The notes below the pieces were generated by a model that did not search any database, was not told the DNA's origin, and saw only the letters and a program-made list of their open reading frames with translations. DNA of 8,609 bases. It comes from Thermoplasmata archaeon. Its GTDB lineage: Archaea; Thermoplasmatota; Thermoplasmata; Thermoplasmatales; Thermoplasmataceae. Shown here piece after piece: positions 1-7,352 of this stretch; position 1 is the first letter of the stretch; every line of letters starts with the position of its first letter. The stretch is from the NCBI GenBank assembly GCA_021797955.1, contig JAJZYV010000058.1, positions 1-8,609 of the forward strand. The letters run 5' to 3'. The position numbers were made by a program, and so were the translations under genes.

Positions 1-346
1 ATCTCTTCAAGGACATGATACCTATGGGTTAAATTAGGGGAAGTTCAGGTAGGAAATTCTCTGTTTGACAGATGAGGAGGATATTTCAAAAGGAGAAATG
101 AAATGGCTTGGTGACTCCTCAAGTGGAAAGTAATACCAAAATGAGATTGACGGTCTCAAAAGGTTGGCAGTCTTTCGAAACCAGCCATTTACACGTTTAA
201 AAAGGTCAACAGGTGAAGAGAAGATGATGGTTGTGAATATTTTAGAGGTGTGATGCCAGTTACAAAGATATCCACGGTGATGAGCATAAAATTTTAAGAT
301 CCAGATAAATACAAAAATTAATTAATGTATGGATTATGGCTAAAGA
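1..346. other. Upstream region without an intact gene
   Basis: No open frame of useful length, tRNA-like structure, or regularly spaced repeat is visible on either strand before cas6. One forward frame stays open for 26 codons (53-130) and, after a TAA, for 39 more (134-250). A second frame is open at 249-305. These pieces read like ordinary protein, but they are short, interrupted by stops and match no family I know. They could be remnants of a decayed gene or chance. The region must also hold the promoter for the cas operon, but no strong TATA element stands out. The CRISPR array is not here. Confidence 0.6.
304..312 (+). promoter_or_regulatory. Weak candidate TATA element for the cas operon
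   Basis: The sequence GATAAATAC lies about 35-43 nt before the GTG of cas6. In an archaeon this would place transcription start around 330-335, giving a leader of only about 12-15 nt. That fits the lack of a Shine-Dalgarno sequence before cas6. The match to the archaeal TTTATATA consensus is poor. Other AT-rich boxes in the region (TTTAAAAA at 196-203, AATTAATTAAT at 317-325) are alternatives. The assignment is inferred from position and composition only. Confidence 0.2.
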
Positions 347-1105
347 GTGAGAGTTAAATTTACTTTTTCTTTTGAGCGAAATCTGATCCTTCCTATTCAT
401 TACAATCACATTATTCAAGGTTTAATATATAATCATATAAAGGATCAGAGGTTGCAGATTAGATACCATGAACAAGGATTTATGAGTGGAAACAAAAGGT
501 TTAAGTTATTTACATTTTCTAGGATTTATGGAAATTATAAAATCGATAAAGAGAAAAATAATATTGTTTTCTCTTCTCCTATCAGTATAACTGTTTCTGG
601 AATTGAAGATGTATTTGTTTCAGAATTAATACAAGGCATCATATCGTCAGAAGATTTATACATTAATGGAACAAAAGTAGAAGTGAATGGTTTTGTGCCA
701 ATTTATGTGAATCTTAATAAGTCTAACATACAATTGGAAATGATGTCTCCAGTGACTGTTTATAGGGCAGAAAATAGGAATGGAAAAAGATTTACAAACT
801 ATGTTTCACCACATGAAGTTGGATTTGGGGAGCTTATAGCTCATAATTTAATAGAAAAATTTCAAGTTCTATACCCTTCAGAAAGAATCGAGATGGGAAA
901 AATAGCAATTAAACCGATGTTTCAAGACGCACCTCAATATCAGAAGGTCCTAAGGTTCAAAGACACCATAATAAAAGCATGGATGGGATCATTTCGGCTT
1001 ATGGCCCCTCCAAAGATTTTAGAATTAGCATATTATGGCGGATTAGGGGCGAAAAACTCAGAAGGATTTGGTTGCTTCAGGATTTTTGGAACAGGAGAAA
1101 AATAA
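347..1105 (+). CDS. cas6: CRISPR-associated endoribonuclease Cas6
   Basis: Cas6 cuts the long CRISPR repeat transcript within each repeat to release crRNAs for the type I-B Cascade complex. The 252-aa product is the normal family length. Its N-terminus (RNLILPIHYNHIIQGLIY) is typical of archaeal and I-B Cas6. It is followed by YHEQGF near residues 40-45 and FKLFTFSRI near 52-60, the ferredoxin-fold strand signature. The glycine-rich RNA-binding loop GGLGAKNSEGFG lies at 231-242, close to the C-terminus, as expected. Histidines at 18, 21 and 41 are candidates for catalysis; I cannot assign one with certainty. The start is GTG at 347: no in-frame ATG lies nearby, and the ATG at 336 runs into a stop after four codons. 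No clear Shine-Dalgarno precedes it. It is the first gene of the operon and ends 1 nt before the cas8b ATG. Confidence 0.95.
   Translation: MRVKFTFSFERNLILPIHYNHIIQGLIYNHIKDQRLQIRYHEQGFMSGNKRFKLFTFSRIYGNYKIDKEKNNIVFSSPISITVSGIEDVFVSELIQGIISSEDLYINGTKVEVNGFVPIYVNLNKSNIQLEMMSPVTVYRAENRNGKRFTNYVSPHEVGFGELIAHNLIEKFQVLYPSERIEMGKIAIKPMFQDAPQYQKVLRFKDTIIKAWMGSFRLMAPPKILELAYYGGLGAKNSEGFGCFRIFGTGEK
1093..1097 (+). promoter_or_regulatory. Ribosome binding site setting the cas8b start
   Basis: AGGAG lies 9 nt before the ATG at 1107 and inside the last codons of cas6. It favours ATG 1107 over the upstream in-frame TTG at 1068, which has no comparable site and would force a 38-nt overlap with cas6. Confidence 0.6.
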
Positions 1106-1106
1106 A

Positions 1107-3086
1107 ATGATAGTACCACTCATTACCTTAGGGAAAACGTTATCGAAAGACAGTAATGAAAATGATTCTATTATAGATAAATTAATTGAAACAATACCAG
1201 TCACCAAAAAAAATAAAGAAGGAGTAATCGTTGAAATAAGTTTTGATACCCTCGCTCGGCCTCAGACTGTGAGTTTTAAAACTAAAAAAATTAATGAAAG
1301 TTTAAATCTGACGGTAATTGCAAAAGAGTATTTATGGGTGGGGAACTCAAAAGCAAATTCAAAGCAGTGGGCTTTGACAACGACAGCACCTGCAATGCAT
1401 TATATATTAAGCGATTCATTGGAGGTACTAAAAAATAAATTAAGTGAAAAAAGTCCATTGCGTCAAAAGATCGAAGGCATATTGACCACATTCTATAAAA
1501 ATGAAGTTGTGAATGACGGGAAGACAAGATTAGTATTGGATTTTGATAAAATCAGCGAAATTAACGTAACTAAGCCTAATTTTGCCTCAAAGGAAAGAAA
1601 ATTTAAAGCCTGTATGGAGGATGTTTCGAAGCAGATCGTAAGTAAAATTGTTGATAAGAACCAGGATATTATTTTATTATCCGTTATGGAAAATAATAGG
1701 CTTCTATGTAAAGATTTAGAATACATAGAGTTGATCAAAAAAGAGAAATTGAATACTAATAACAACAACTTCCTAGGAATATGTTCAATCTGTGGAAAGG
1801 AAGCACTTGTCTCATTTGAGGATACGAAGAAAATCGAATTCAAATATTTTATAACTGACAAAATATCGTTTTCCAGTGAGATTTCTGAAAAAGGTTTTGC
1901 AAAAAACATGGTATTATGTCATGACTGTTTGGAAAAATGGCTGTTAGGAGAAAAATATTTAAAAAATAAAATGAAAACCAGAATTGGAGACTTCCCGGCT
2001 TATGTTATTCCTTATTCTCCAAATCATCTTAGTGAAACAAACGATTTTGATCGTATGTCTGGAATTTTGATGAATAGATTCGAAACTATTATGAATTATA
2101 AGAGTCTTAAAGAGCTTGAGAACAAATTAAAGGAATCAGAAAAAGGAAGTTATGAGAATTACTCTCTCACCATATTATTCACGAAACCCAAGAAGGGTGG
2201 AGCTAGCTCTGAATTCAAAGTGTCTGGAGTTCTGGAAGAAATTCCACAAAACAGGATTAATGGAATTGCAAAGAATTTGCGCGACTCTGCGAATAAGATA
2301 AATTATTTATTTGAACCTGATAATGATTTAACTCTCAATCTTTCTAAGGTTTATAGTTATATACAACCTGTATACGGCAAGTCGAATTTAACCGAAAGAA
2401 AAAAATCACTTGACTTTATCATTTCCTTGATCAAGGAGGAAATACCACGTGATTTAAAAATAGTAAGAAAGATGCTCGAACGTCTCAGAGGAATATATCT
2501 TGGAGATAATTTTAATTATTTTGTTTTCTGTAGAATCATTATGGAGATGAATATTTTAAATCTTTTTTTAAAGATGGAGATGATGAGCGAGAAAGAATTA
2601 AGGAGTGTTGAAATGTCGGAAATTGATAGAAAAGATAGAATTTTGGAAGAAGACCGTTACGATTATGCCATTAAGAAAGGAATTGAGTTTGTTCAAGTTG
2701 AAATGTATTCAGATGTTCAGAAGGGTTTGTTCTGGCTCGGTTTCGAAACTGGAAGACTTATGACTGCCCAGTTCAAGAAACTTGGGAAACAGCCAGTGCT
2801 TGATAAGATTAACTTTAAAGGTATGAATAAAAAATCGTTGGTTCGATACGTTAATGAACTGACAGAATCTATGAAAAATTATGACATGCTTGGCTTTCCA
2901 AAGGATCAATTAATACTTTATTTAGCTCATAAGAATCTGGATGGTTATTTAAATTCTAAAGATGTTGAAAATATGAATAACGAAGTCCCTTTTTATATTC
3001 TTTCTGGGATATCCTTTGAGTACTATTCCAGACCCAAGAAACTAGAACCTAAAGAGGAAAACACGGAGATGATGAAAATTGAATAA
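1107..3086 (+). CDS. cas8b: Type I-B Cascade large subunit Cas8b (Csh1/TM1802 family)
   Basis: This is the large subunit of the I-B interference complex, which in this family recognises the PAM and helps recruit Cas3. The product is 659 aa from ATG 1107. The identification rests on its place between cas6 and cas7, its length, and a split zinc-binding motif: C226-x2-C229 in NFLGICSICGKE, and C271-x2-C274 in LCHDCLEKW. The phrase F/LxGICSICG followed by a second CxxC is characteristic of Csh1-type Cas8b. The C-terminal part (from about residue 500) is predicted to be mostly helical (QKGLFWLGFETGRLM near 538-552) and corresponds to the small-subunit-like region of Cas8b. Its stop codon overlaps the start of cas7 by 8 nt. 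Large subunits diverge quickly, so the subtype call relies partly on the neighbouring csh2-type cas7. Confidence 0.9.
   Translation: MIVPLITLGKTLSKDSNENDSIIDKLIETIPVTKKNKEGVIVEISFDTLARPQTVSFKTKKINESLNLTVIAKEYLWVGNSKANSKQWALTTTAPAMHYILSDSLEVLKNKLSEKSPLRQKIEGILTTFYKNEVVNDGKTRLVLDFDKISEINVTKPNFASKERKFKACMEDVSKQIVSKIVDKNQDIILLSVMENNRLLCKDLEYIELIKKEKLNTNNNNFLGICSICGKEALVSFEDTKKIEFKYFITDKISFSSEISEKGFAKNMVLCHDCLEKWLLGEKYLKNKMKTRIGDFPAYVIPYSPNHLSETNDFDRMSGILMNRFETIMNYKSLKELENKLKESEKGSYENYSLTILFTKPKKGGASSEFKVSGVLEEIPQNRINGIAKNLRDSANKINYLFEPDNDLTLNLSKVYSYIQPVYGKSNLTERKKSLDFIISLIKEEIPRDLKIVRKMLERLRGIYLGDNFNYFVFCRIIMEMNILNLFLKMEMMSEKELRSVEMSEIDRKDRILEEDRYDYAIKKGIEFVQVEMYSDVQKGLFWLGFETGRLMTAQFKKLGKQPVLDKINFKGMNKKSLVRYVNELTESMKNYDMLGFPKDQLILYLAHKNLDGYLNSKDVENMNNEVPFYILSGISFEYYSRPKKLEPKEENTEMMKIE
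2601..2605 (+). promoter_or_regulatory. Internal ribosome binding site within cas8b
   Basis: AGGAG lies 7 nt before the in-frame ATG at 2613, codon 503 of cas8b. It is as good as the site in front of cas8b itself. Earlier in-frame ATGs (2574, 2580, 2583) lack an equally well-spaced site. It would drive separate translation of the C-terminal small subunit. Confidence 0.5.
2613..3086 (+). CDS. cas11b: Candidate internally translated small subunit Cas11b
   Basis: No separate small-subunit gene is present in this locus. In types I-B, I-C and I-D, Cas11 has been shown to be translated from an internal start within the large-subunit gene. Here an in-frame ATG at cas8b codon 503, preceded by AGGAG with 7-nt spacing, would give a 157-aa protein starting MSEIDRKDRILEEDRYDYA and sharing the cas8b stop. 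The length and the charged, probably helical composition suit Cas11, which lines the Cascade belly and contacts the displaced DNA strand. What is seen is the start signal and the frame. The product itself is inferred from the family precedent; nothing in the sequence proves it is made. Confidence 0.5.
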   Translation: MSEIDRKDRILEEDRYDYAIKKGIEFVQVEMYSDVQKGLFWLGFETGRLMTAQFKKLGKQPVLDKINFKGMNKKSLVRYVNELTESMKNYDMLGFPKDQLILYLAHKNLDGYLNSKDVENMNNEVPFYILSGISFEYYSRPKKLEPKEENTEMMKIE

Positions 3087-4002
3087 TGGAGAAATTTTGT
3101 TCTTGTATGACGCGCAACTTGCAAACCCCAATGGAGATCCTGATGATGAAAACCGTCCCAGGATGGATTATGAAACAAGGAGGAATCTTGTCACAGACGT
3201 CAGACTTAAGAGATACATAAGAGACTACCTTCAGGATACAGGTAATCAGATATTTATCGAGAACAACGAAGAAGGAAAAGTTGTGAATGCAACTAAAAGA
3301 CTGAAAAATGTATTAGGTAGTGATCGAACCCCGGATGATCTGGGATCGTTAGTTTCCAAATTCGTAGATATTCGAATATTCGGAGCAACAATAACAATAC
3401 AAAAGAAGGAGGGGAAACAAACTGGAGATTCCATAAAGATTACAGGTCCTGTGCAATTTACTTGGGGGTATTCCCTGAATGAAGTTGATCTTGTTGATAC
3501 CTATTCAATAACCTCTAAATTCTCGTCTGGAGATAATAAAAGTGCTGGAACTATTGGAAAAGACTATAGAGTGTATTATTCGCTGATAGGTTTTTACGGA
3601 TCAATAAGCGGGCACAGAGTAAAGCACTCAGGAATGGTGGAAACCGATCTTAATTTACTCGACAGAAGCATGATTAAAGCGATCCCACAGCAGGCAACCA
3701 GAAGCAAAATTGGTCAATTTCCCAGGCTGTATATGAGATTTTTGTACAAAGATCAAGAAACTATTATGGGTGATTGGAGAGAACAACTTATATTGAAGGA
3801 ACGAGAAAATTTGCGGGGTATTGGCGATGTTAAGCTGGAATTGGAAAACCTTGTAAATAAAATAAAAATAAACAATGCATCGATCAGTAAGATTCTTTAT
3901 TGGGTTGATCCGAGCTTGGATTTGGAATTCAGAGGTAAAAAACTTACTCTGGAAGAAATGCTGAAGGGAACAGGGGTTGCAATCGAAGGAATAAGAGCAT
4001 GA
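3079..4002 (+). CDS. cas7: Cascade backbone protein Cas7 (Csh2 family)
   Basis: Cas7 polymerises along the crRNA spacer to form the Cascade backbone. The 307-aa product opens with the family hallmark: a short strand followed by DAQLANPNGDPDDENRPRMD and then RRNLVTDVRLKRYIRDYL. Further family-like blocks are GPVQFTWGYSLN (near residues 126-137) and YSLIGFYGSISGHRVKHSGM (near 167-186). Length and motifs match Csh2, fixing the locus as type I-B of the Csh1/Csh2 branch. The start is a TTG at 3079; a stop lies two codons upstream in the same frame and the nearby ATGs are out of frame. GGAG at 3065-3068 is about 10 nt upstream. The 8-nt overlap with cas8b suggests translational coupling. Confidence 0.96.
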   Translation: MNNGEILFLYDAQLANPNGDPDDENRPRMDYETRRNLVTDVRLKRYIRDYLQDTGNQIFIENNEEGKVVNATKRLKNVLGSDRTPDDLGSLVSKFVDIRIFGATITIQKKEGKQTGDSIKITGPVQFTWGYSLNEVDLVDTYSITSKFSSGDNKSAGTIGKDYRVYYSLIGFYGSISGHRVKHSGMVETDLNLLDRSMIKAIPQQATRSKIGQFPRLYMRFLYKDQETIMGDWREQLILKERENLRGIGDVKLELENLVNKIKINNASISKILYWVDPSLDLEFRGKKLTLEEMLKGTGVAIEGIRA

Positions 4003-4009
4003 ATAAGGC

Positions 4010-4804
4010 ATGACGGCAGATAATAATATTATTATATTTGATTTAATAGGCAAATTTGCACACTTCAAGAAATTCTATACAAATTCATCATCACTTTCAT
4101 ACCCCTTTCCACCGAGAACTGTAATAGAAGGCATAATAAGTGCTATTCTGGGAAAAGATCGTGATACATACTATGAGTTATTCTCACCGCGAAATTGCGC
4201 AATTGTAATGTCTTCCAAAACAAAAACAAGAAGTGTCATGCAAACTGTTAATTACCTCTCTGTAAAAGAAAAGTATGATCTCAATGGGTGGTCAGGAAGA
4301 ACCCAAATTCCGTTTGAGTTAATAGTTCCGCGAATCTTTGATGAAAACCTTCGGTATAGAATTTATTTGAGGCATGATAATGAAATTCTGAAAGAAATAA
4401 GTGATCGACTCCGTTTGAAACAATCATTCTACCCAACATCGTTTGGCTCTGCACAGTTTCTGTGTTCAGCTGAGTTGGTATCCAAATCCGTCGACGAGGA
4501 TATAATATCGGAAAAGAGATTATTTGAAGAAGTTCAAACACCATTAGTTGCTGTAGAGGAAACAGTTGATTCACTTTTAAATGACAAAAATTCTGGTTTA
4601 AAGATTGTAAACGATATATTCCCTTTTCATTTCTACCCGGATAGAAAACCGGGAAAAAATATAAAACTGCTATATGAGAAAGATTGCAACACAATAAATA
4701 TAAAAAATGCAAGTTTTCCCCTCCATAGAATATCCTATATTGATTCTAATAAAAAAATATGTGAGACAATAGTTTTTCCGGAGGAGGTTCTGAACGGACA
4801 ATGA
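4010..4804 (+). CDS. cas5: Cascade subunit Cas5 (Cas5h type)
   Basis: Cas5 caps the 5' handle of the crRNA in Cascade and contacts Cas8b. The 264-aa product has the conserved N-terminal RAMP strand and loop (IIIFDLIGKFAHFKKFYTNS), then the PFPPRTVIEGIISAILG block near residues 32-48, which is characteristic of type I-B Cas5. TQIPFELIVPR lies near 100-110. The start is the ATG 7 nt after cas7; an in-frame TAA lies two codons upstream, so it cannot begin earlier. The last codons overlap the cas3 start as ATGA, a sign of coupled translation. No missing or unusual residues were noticed. Confidence 0.94.
   Translation: MTADNNIIIFDLIGKFAHFKKFYTNSSSLSYPFPPRTVIEGIISAILGKDRDTYYELFSPRNCAIVMSSKTKTRSVMQTVNYLSVKEKYDLNGWSGRTQIPFELIVPRIFDENLRYRIYLRHDNEILKEISDRLRLKQSFYPTSFGSAQFLCSAELVSKSVDEDIISEKRLFEEVQTPLVAVEETVDSLLNDKNSGLKIVNDIFPFHFYPDRKPGKNIKLLYEKDCNTINIKNASFPLHRISYIDSNKKICETIVFPEEVLNGQ
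4780..4787 (+). promoter_or_regulatory. Ribosome binding site for cas3
   Basis: GGAGGAGG lies 13 nt before the ATG at 4801, inside the end of cas5. It is the strongest anti-16S match in the window, though the spacing is somewhat long. It supports ATG 4801 as the start and shows that Shine-Dalgarno initiation is used for internal operon genes. Confidence 0.5.
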
Positions 4805-7296
4805 AATTTATTTCACATCCGATGGATACAGTAAATGGCAAGGTAGTTTCAGAAAAACTTCTTAAAGAACATCTTTGGGAAACGGGAACAAATGCAGCAA
4901 AGTACATAGATGAACTCGAAATAATGGAAAAAGACATACTGAAGAAGTGCGCATTTATATCTGGAGTATCTCACGACTTTGGAAAATACACTACCTATTT
5001 CCAAGAATATATAGGTGGTAAACGCAAAAGAAGTAGCTTGAACCAGCACTCCTTGGTTTCATCAATCTTTGGAGCTTTTCTTGGTTTTCACCTGCTTTCA
5101 AAGATGGATGAAAAATGGAGTATGTTAATATATATGTCTATAAAACATCACCATGGAAATTTAACCAATTTGTTAGAGAGCTTTGGGAGAAATACATTTG
5201 GGAACATTTCAGAAATAGAAGATCCGGATATTTATTCTAAGGTAAAAAATATCGATACACAATTGAAGAATATACTCTCAAATGCAGATTATATTATCCC
5301 GGAAATTGAAGAAAATATAAAAAAAGGCAACTATGTGACTATCCCTGAGAATTTTAATGTCCGAGACTTTTTATCGAACGGCTGGGTTGAAACGATAAAT
5401 AAACTTATAAGAATTGGAGAAAAGATTGAAGGAGAGCTTCCTTGCAATAAAAACCTCGATAATTATTTTCATTTCATGTTAATTTATTCCTCACTACTTG
5501 ACGGAGACAAGAGAAGTGCTGGAAACGTAAAAGATTTAAGAAGGCCAAACTTTGGAAACCTCCTCGTGGAGAATTATTTGAGGAAAATGAGAAACAATGA
5601 TAGTAATCCAGAACTTCTACGGCTAAGGGGTGATTTGTACAGGAGTGTTTCAAAGAATACTGAAAATCTGGACTTATCAAATCATATATTCACCATTACG
5701 GCCCCAACTGGATCTGGAAAAACTCTGACTTCCTTATATGCTGCAATAAAGATGAGAGAAAAGTTGCACACAAATGGCAGTAATTATTTCAGAATTATAT
5801 ACTGTTTGCCATTTACAAGTATTATCGATCAGACATATTCATTAATCGATGATGTGTTTAAGCCTGTAGAAAATTATTCCACGGAGAGGCAAAGATTTGT
5901 AATTAAACATCACCATTTATCAGATATAGACAGAAATATATCCAATGAAGATTCACCTATGGACCTTGCATCCGCATTAACAGAATCGTGGGATAGTGAG
6001 GTTATCGTGACTACATTTGTCCAGATTTTCCATTCTATTATAGGTAATAGAAATAGATCCATACGGAAGTTCCACAGAATCGCAAACTCAATCATAATTC
6101 TTGATGAAATTCAAACCATAAACGTAGAGCTTTGGAAAATTATTGGAGAGATAATAAAACAACTTTCTAATGAATTAAATGTTTTTTTTATCTTAATGAC
6201 TGCTACACAGCCTTTGATGCTTGATAGCAACGAATTTATCGAGCTTGGGTTTCAGAAATATCCAGAAAATTTAAATAGAACCCTCATAGTTAATAATATG
6301 GAACCGGTTTCTATGGAATATATTGCTAACGAAGCCATAGAGTCCATCAATCACAATAAATCTGTTCTAGTAATAAAAAATACAATAAAAAGTTCAATTG
6401 AGTTATATAGAATCATAAAATCCAAACTGGAACAAGTTGCGGAAAAGGTGACATTGTACTATCTATCGACAAATATCATTCCGAAAGATAGAGTTTCTAG
6501 GATAAAAGCTATCAGGGAATCTCTCAAAACTCATAGCAAAATAATTCTTGTTTCAACACAAGTAGTTGAAGCAGGAATGGACATTGACTTTGATACAATT
6601 ATAAGAGATATGGGTCCAATAGACAGTATAGTACAAGCAGCTGGAAGATGTAACAGAAACGGAAATCTTGATTCGGTAGGGAAAGTCACTATAGTAAATT
6701 GTAGCGAATCACCTGAAACAAACCAAGATTATCCCGATTACAGTAAATATGTCTATGGTAAACAGTCAATGGACTTATCCGTGAAAGTCATGAAAAGCTT
6801 CAATGGGAAAATTATGGAATCCGACTTTCAAAAACTAATAAATACTTATTTTGAAAAAATAAGCGAAAGCAACCTTCTCCCCCTCTCTCTTAAGTGTAAT
6901 AAATTACTGGAGAATATGTCAAAGCTAAACTTCAACAGAACCATGTCGGAAACCGACAAGAATGTACCAGAGAAATTTTCTATTCTAGATAAAAGGAGAC
7001 ATATGATTGATCTATTCGTAGAAAAGTGTGGCGATTCTAGCGAGGTACTGGCATGGTACAGGAGGAATGTAATGGAAATAAAAGACCCAATACAAAGAAA
7101 AAAAAATCTGATGGAACGGAAAGCTGATTTCATGCAATATATAATATCCGTTGATGAGCGTTTTGTTTCTAATTTAGGGCTATCGCAGATATCGTTTAAC
7201 TCAGATATTTTTCTCCTAAAACAGGAATTGGTTGAAGGTTATTATAATGAGGAAACTGGATTAGATAGAATTGAGGAAAAGTTTATTGCCCTTTAA
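4801..7296 (+). CDS. cas3: CRISPR helicase-nuclease Cas3 (HD domain fused to DExH helicase)
   Basis: Cas3 is recruited to Cascade-bound target DNA, then unwinds and degrades it from 3' to 5'. The 831-aa protein carries both domains. The N-terminal HD nuclease shows H24, the H58-D59 pair in GVSHDFGK, H83 in NQHSL and the H116-H118 run in IKHHHGN, all candidate metal ligands. The superfamily 2 helicase follows: Walker A TAPTGSGKT (300-308, K307), DEIQ (435-438), motif III MTATQP (466-471), motif V STQVVEAGMDID (585-596) and motif VI QAAGRCNRNG (612-621). All key residues appear intact, so the enzyme should be active. It is translationally coupled to cas5 by an ATGA overlap and is the last gene before the only sizeable gap in the locus. 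Confidence 0.97.
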   Translation: MKFISHPMDTVNGKVVSEKLLKEHLWETGTNAAKYIDELEIMEKDILKKCAFISGVSHDFGKYTTYFQEYIGGKRKRSSLNQHSLVSSIFGAFLGFHLLSKMDEKWSMLIYMSIKHHHGNLTNLLESFGRNTFGNISEIEDPDIYSKVKNIDTQLKNILSNADYIIPEIEENIKKGNYVTIPENFNVRDFLSNGWVETINKLIRIGEKIEGELPCNKNLDNYFHFMLIYSSLLDGDKRSAGNVKDLRRPNFGNLLVENYLRKMRNNDSNPELLRLRGDLYRSVSKNTENLDLSNHIFTITAPTGSGKTLTSLYAAIKMREKLHTNGSNYFRIIYCLPFTSIIDQTYSLIDDVFKPVENYSTERQRFVIKHHHLSDIDRNISNEDSPMDLASALTESWDSEVIVTTFVQIFHSIIGNRNRSIRKFHRIANSIIILDEIQTINVELWKIIGEIIKQLSNELNVFFILMTATQPLMLDSNEFIELGFQKYPENLNRTLIVNNMEPVSMEYIANEAIESINHNKSVLVIKNTIKSSIELYRIIKSKLEQVAEKVTLYYLSTNIIPKDRVSRIKAIRESLKTHSKIILVSTQVVEAGMDIDFDTIIRDMGPIDSIVQAAGRCNRNGNLDSVGKVTIVNCSESPETNQDYPDYSKYVYGKQSMDLSVKVMKSFNGKIMESDFQKLINTYFEKISESNLLPLSLKCNKLLENMSKLNFNRTMSETDKNVPEKFSILDKRRHMIDLFVEKCGDSSEVLAWYRRNVMEIKDPIQRKKNLMERKADFMQYIISVDERFVSNLGLSQISFNSDIFLLKQELVEGYYNEETGLDRIEEKFIAL

Positions 7297-7302
7297 ACAA
7301 TA

Positions 7303-7310
7303 TTTATAAG
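7303..7310 (+). promoter_or_regulatory. Candidate archaeal TATA box before cas4
   Basis: TTTATAAG lies 7 nt after the cas3 stop, in the only gap of the locus. Archaeal transcription usually starts about 25 nt downstream, which predicts a start near 7330-7336, just before the cas4 conserved region. The adaptation genes may therefore have their own promoter. No clear BRE is seen. If the host is a bacterium this reading fails. Confidence 0.4.
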
Positions 7311-7352
7311 CTTTTATTCAGTTAATAACCCACGACAAACACGGAACTAACT

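Noticed and set aside
142..156. Small inverted repeat GAGAT...GTCTC as a possible terminator or operator
   Set aside because: The stem is only about 5 bp with one G-T pair and no T-run follows. It is too weak to call.
86..163. TCAAAAGG occurring at 86-93 and 156-163, a 70-nt spacing like a CRISPR repeat period
   Set aside because: Only 8 bases match, the flanks differ, and no third copy follows at the same spacing. This is chance in AT-rich DNA.
1068..1106. Upstream TTG start for cas8b adding 13 residues
   Set aside because: The added residues are the cas6 tail read in another frame, and AGGAG correctly precedes ATG 1107.
1493..1909. Minus-strand open frames inside the cas genes, such as 1493-1909, 3655-4068 and 4281-4712
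   Set aside because: Each lies wholly or almost wholly opposite a conserved plus-strand cas gene and has hydrophobic, low-complexity translations typical of shadow frames in AT-rich DNA.
1782..1928. The two CxxC pairs in the large subunit as a sign of a Cas10 or a novel zinc protein
   Set aside because: Split CxxC pairs are a normal feature of Csh1-type Cas8b, and no GGDD or HD nuclease motif of Cas10 is present.
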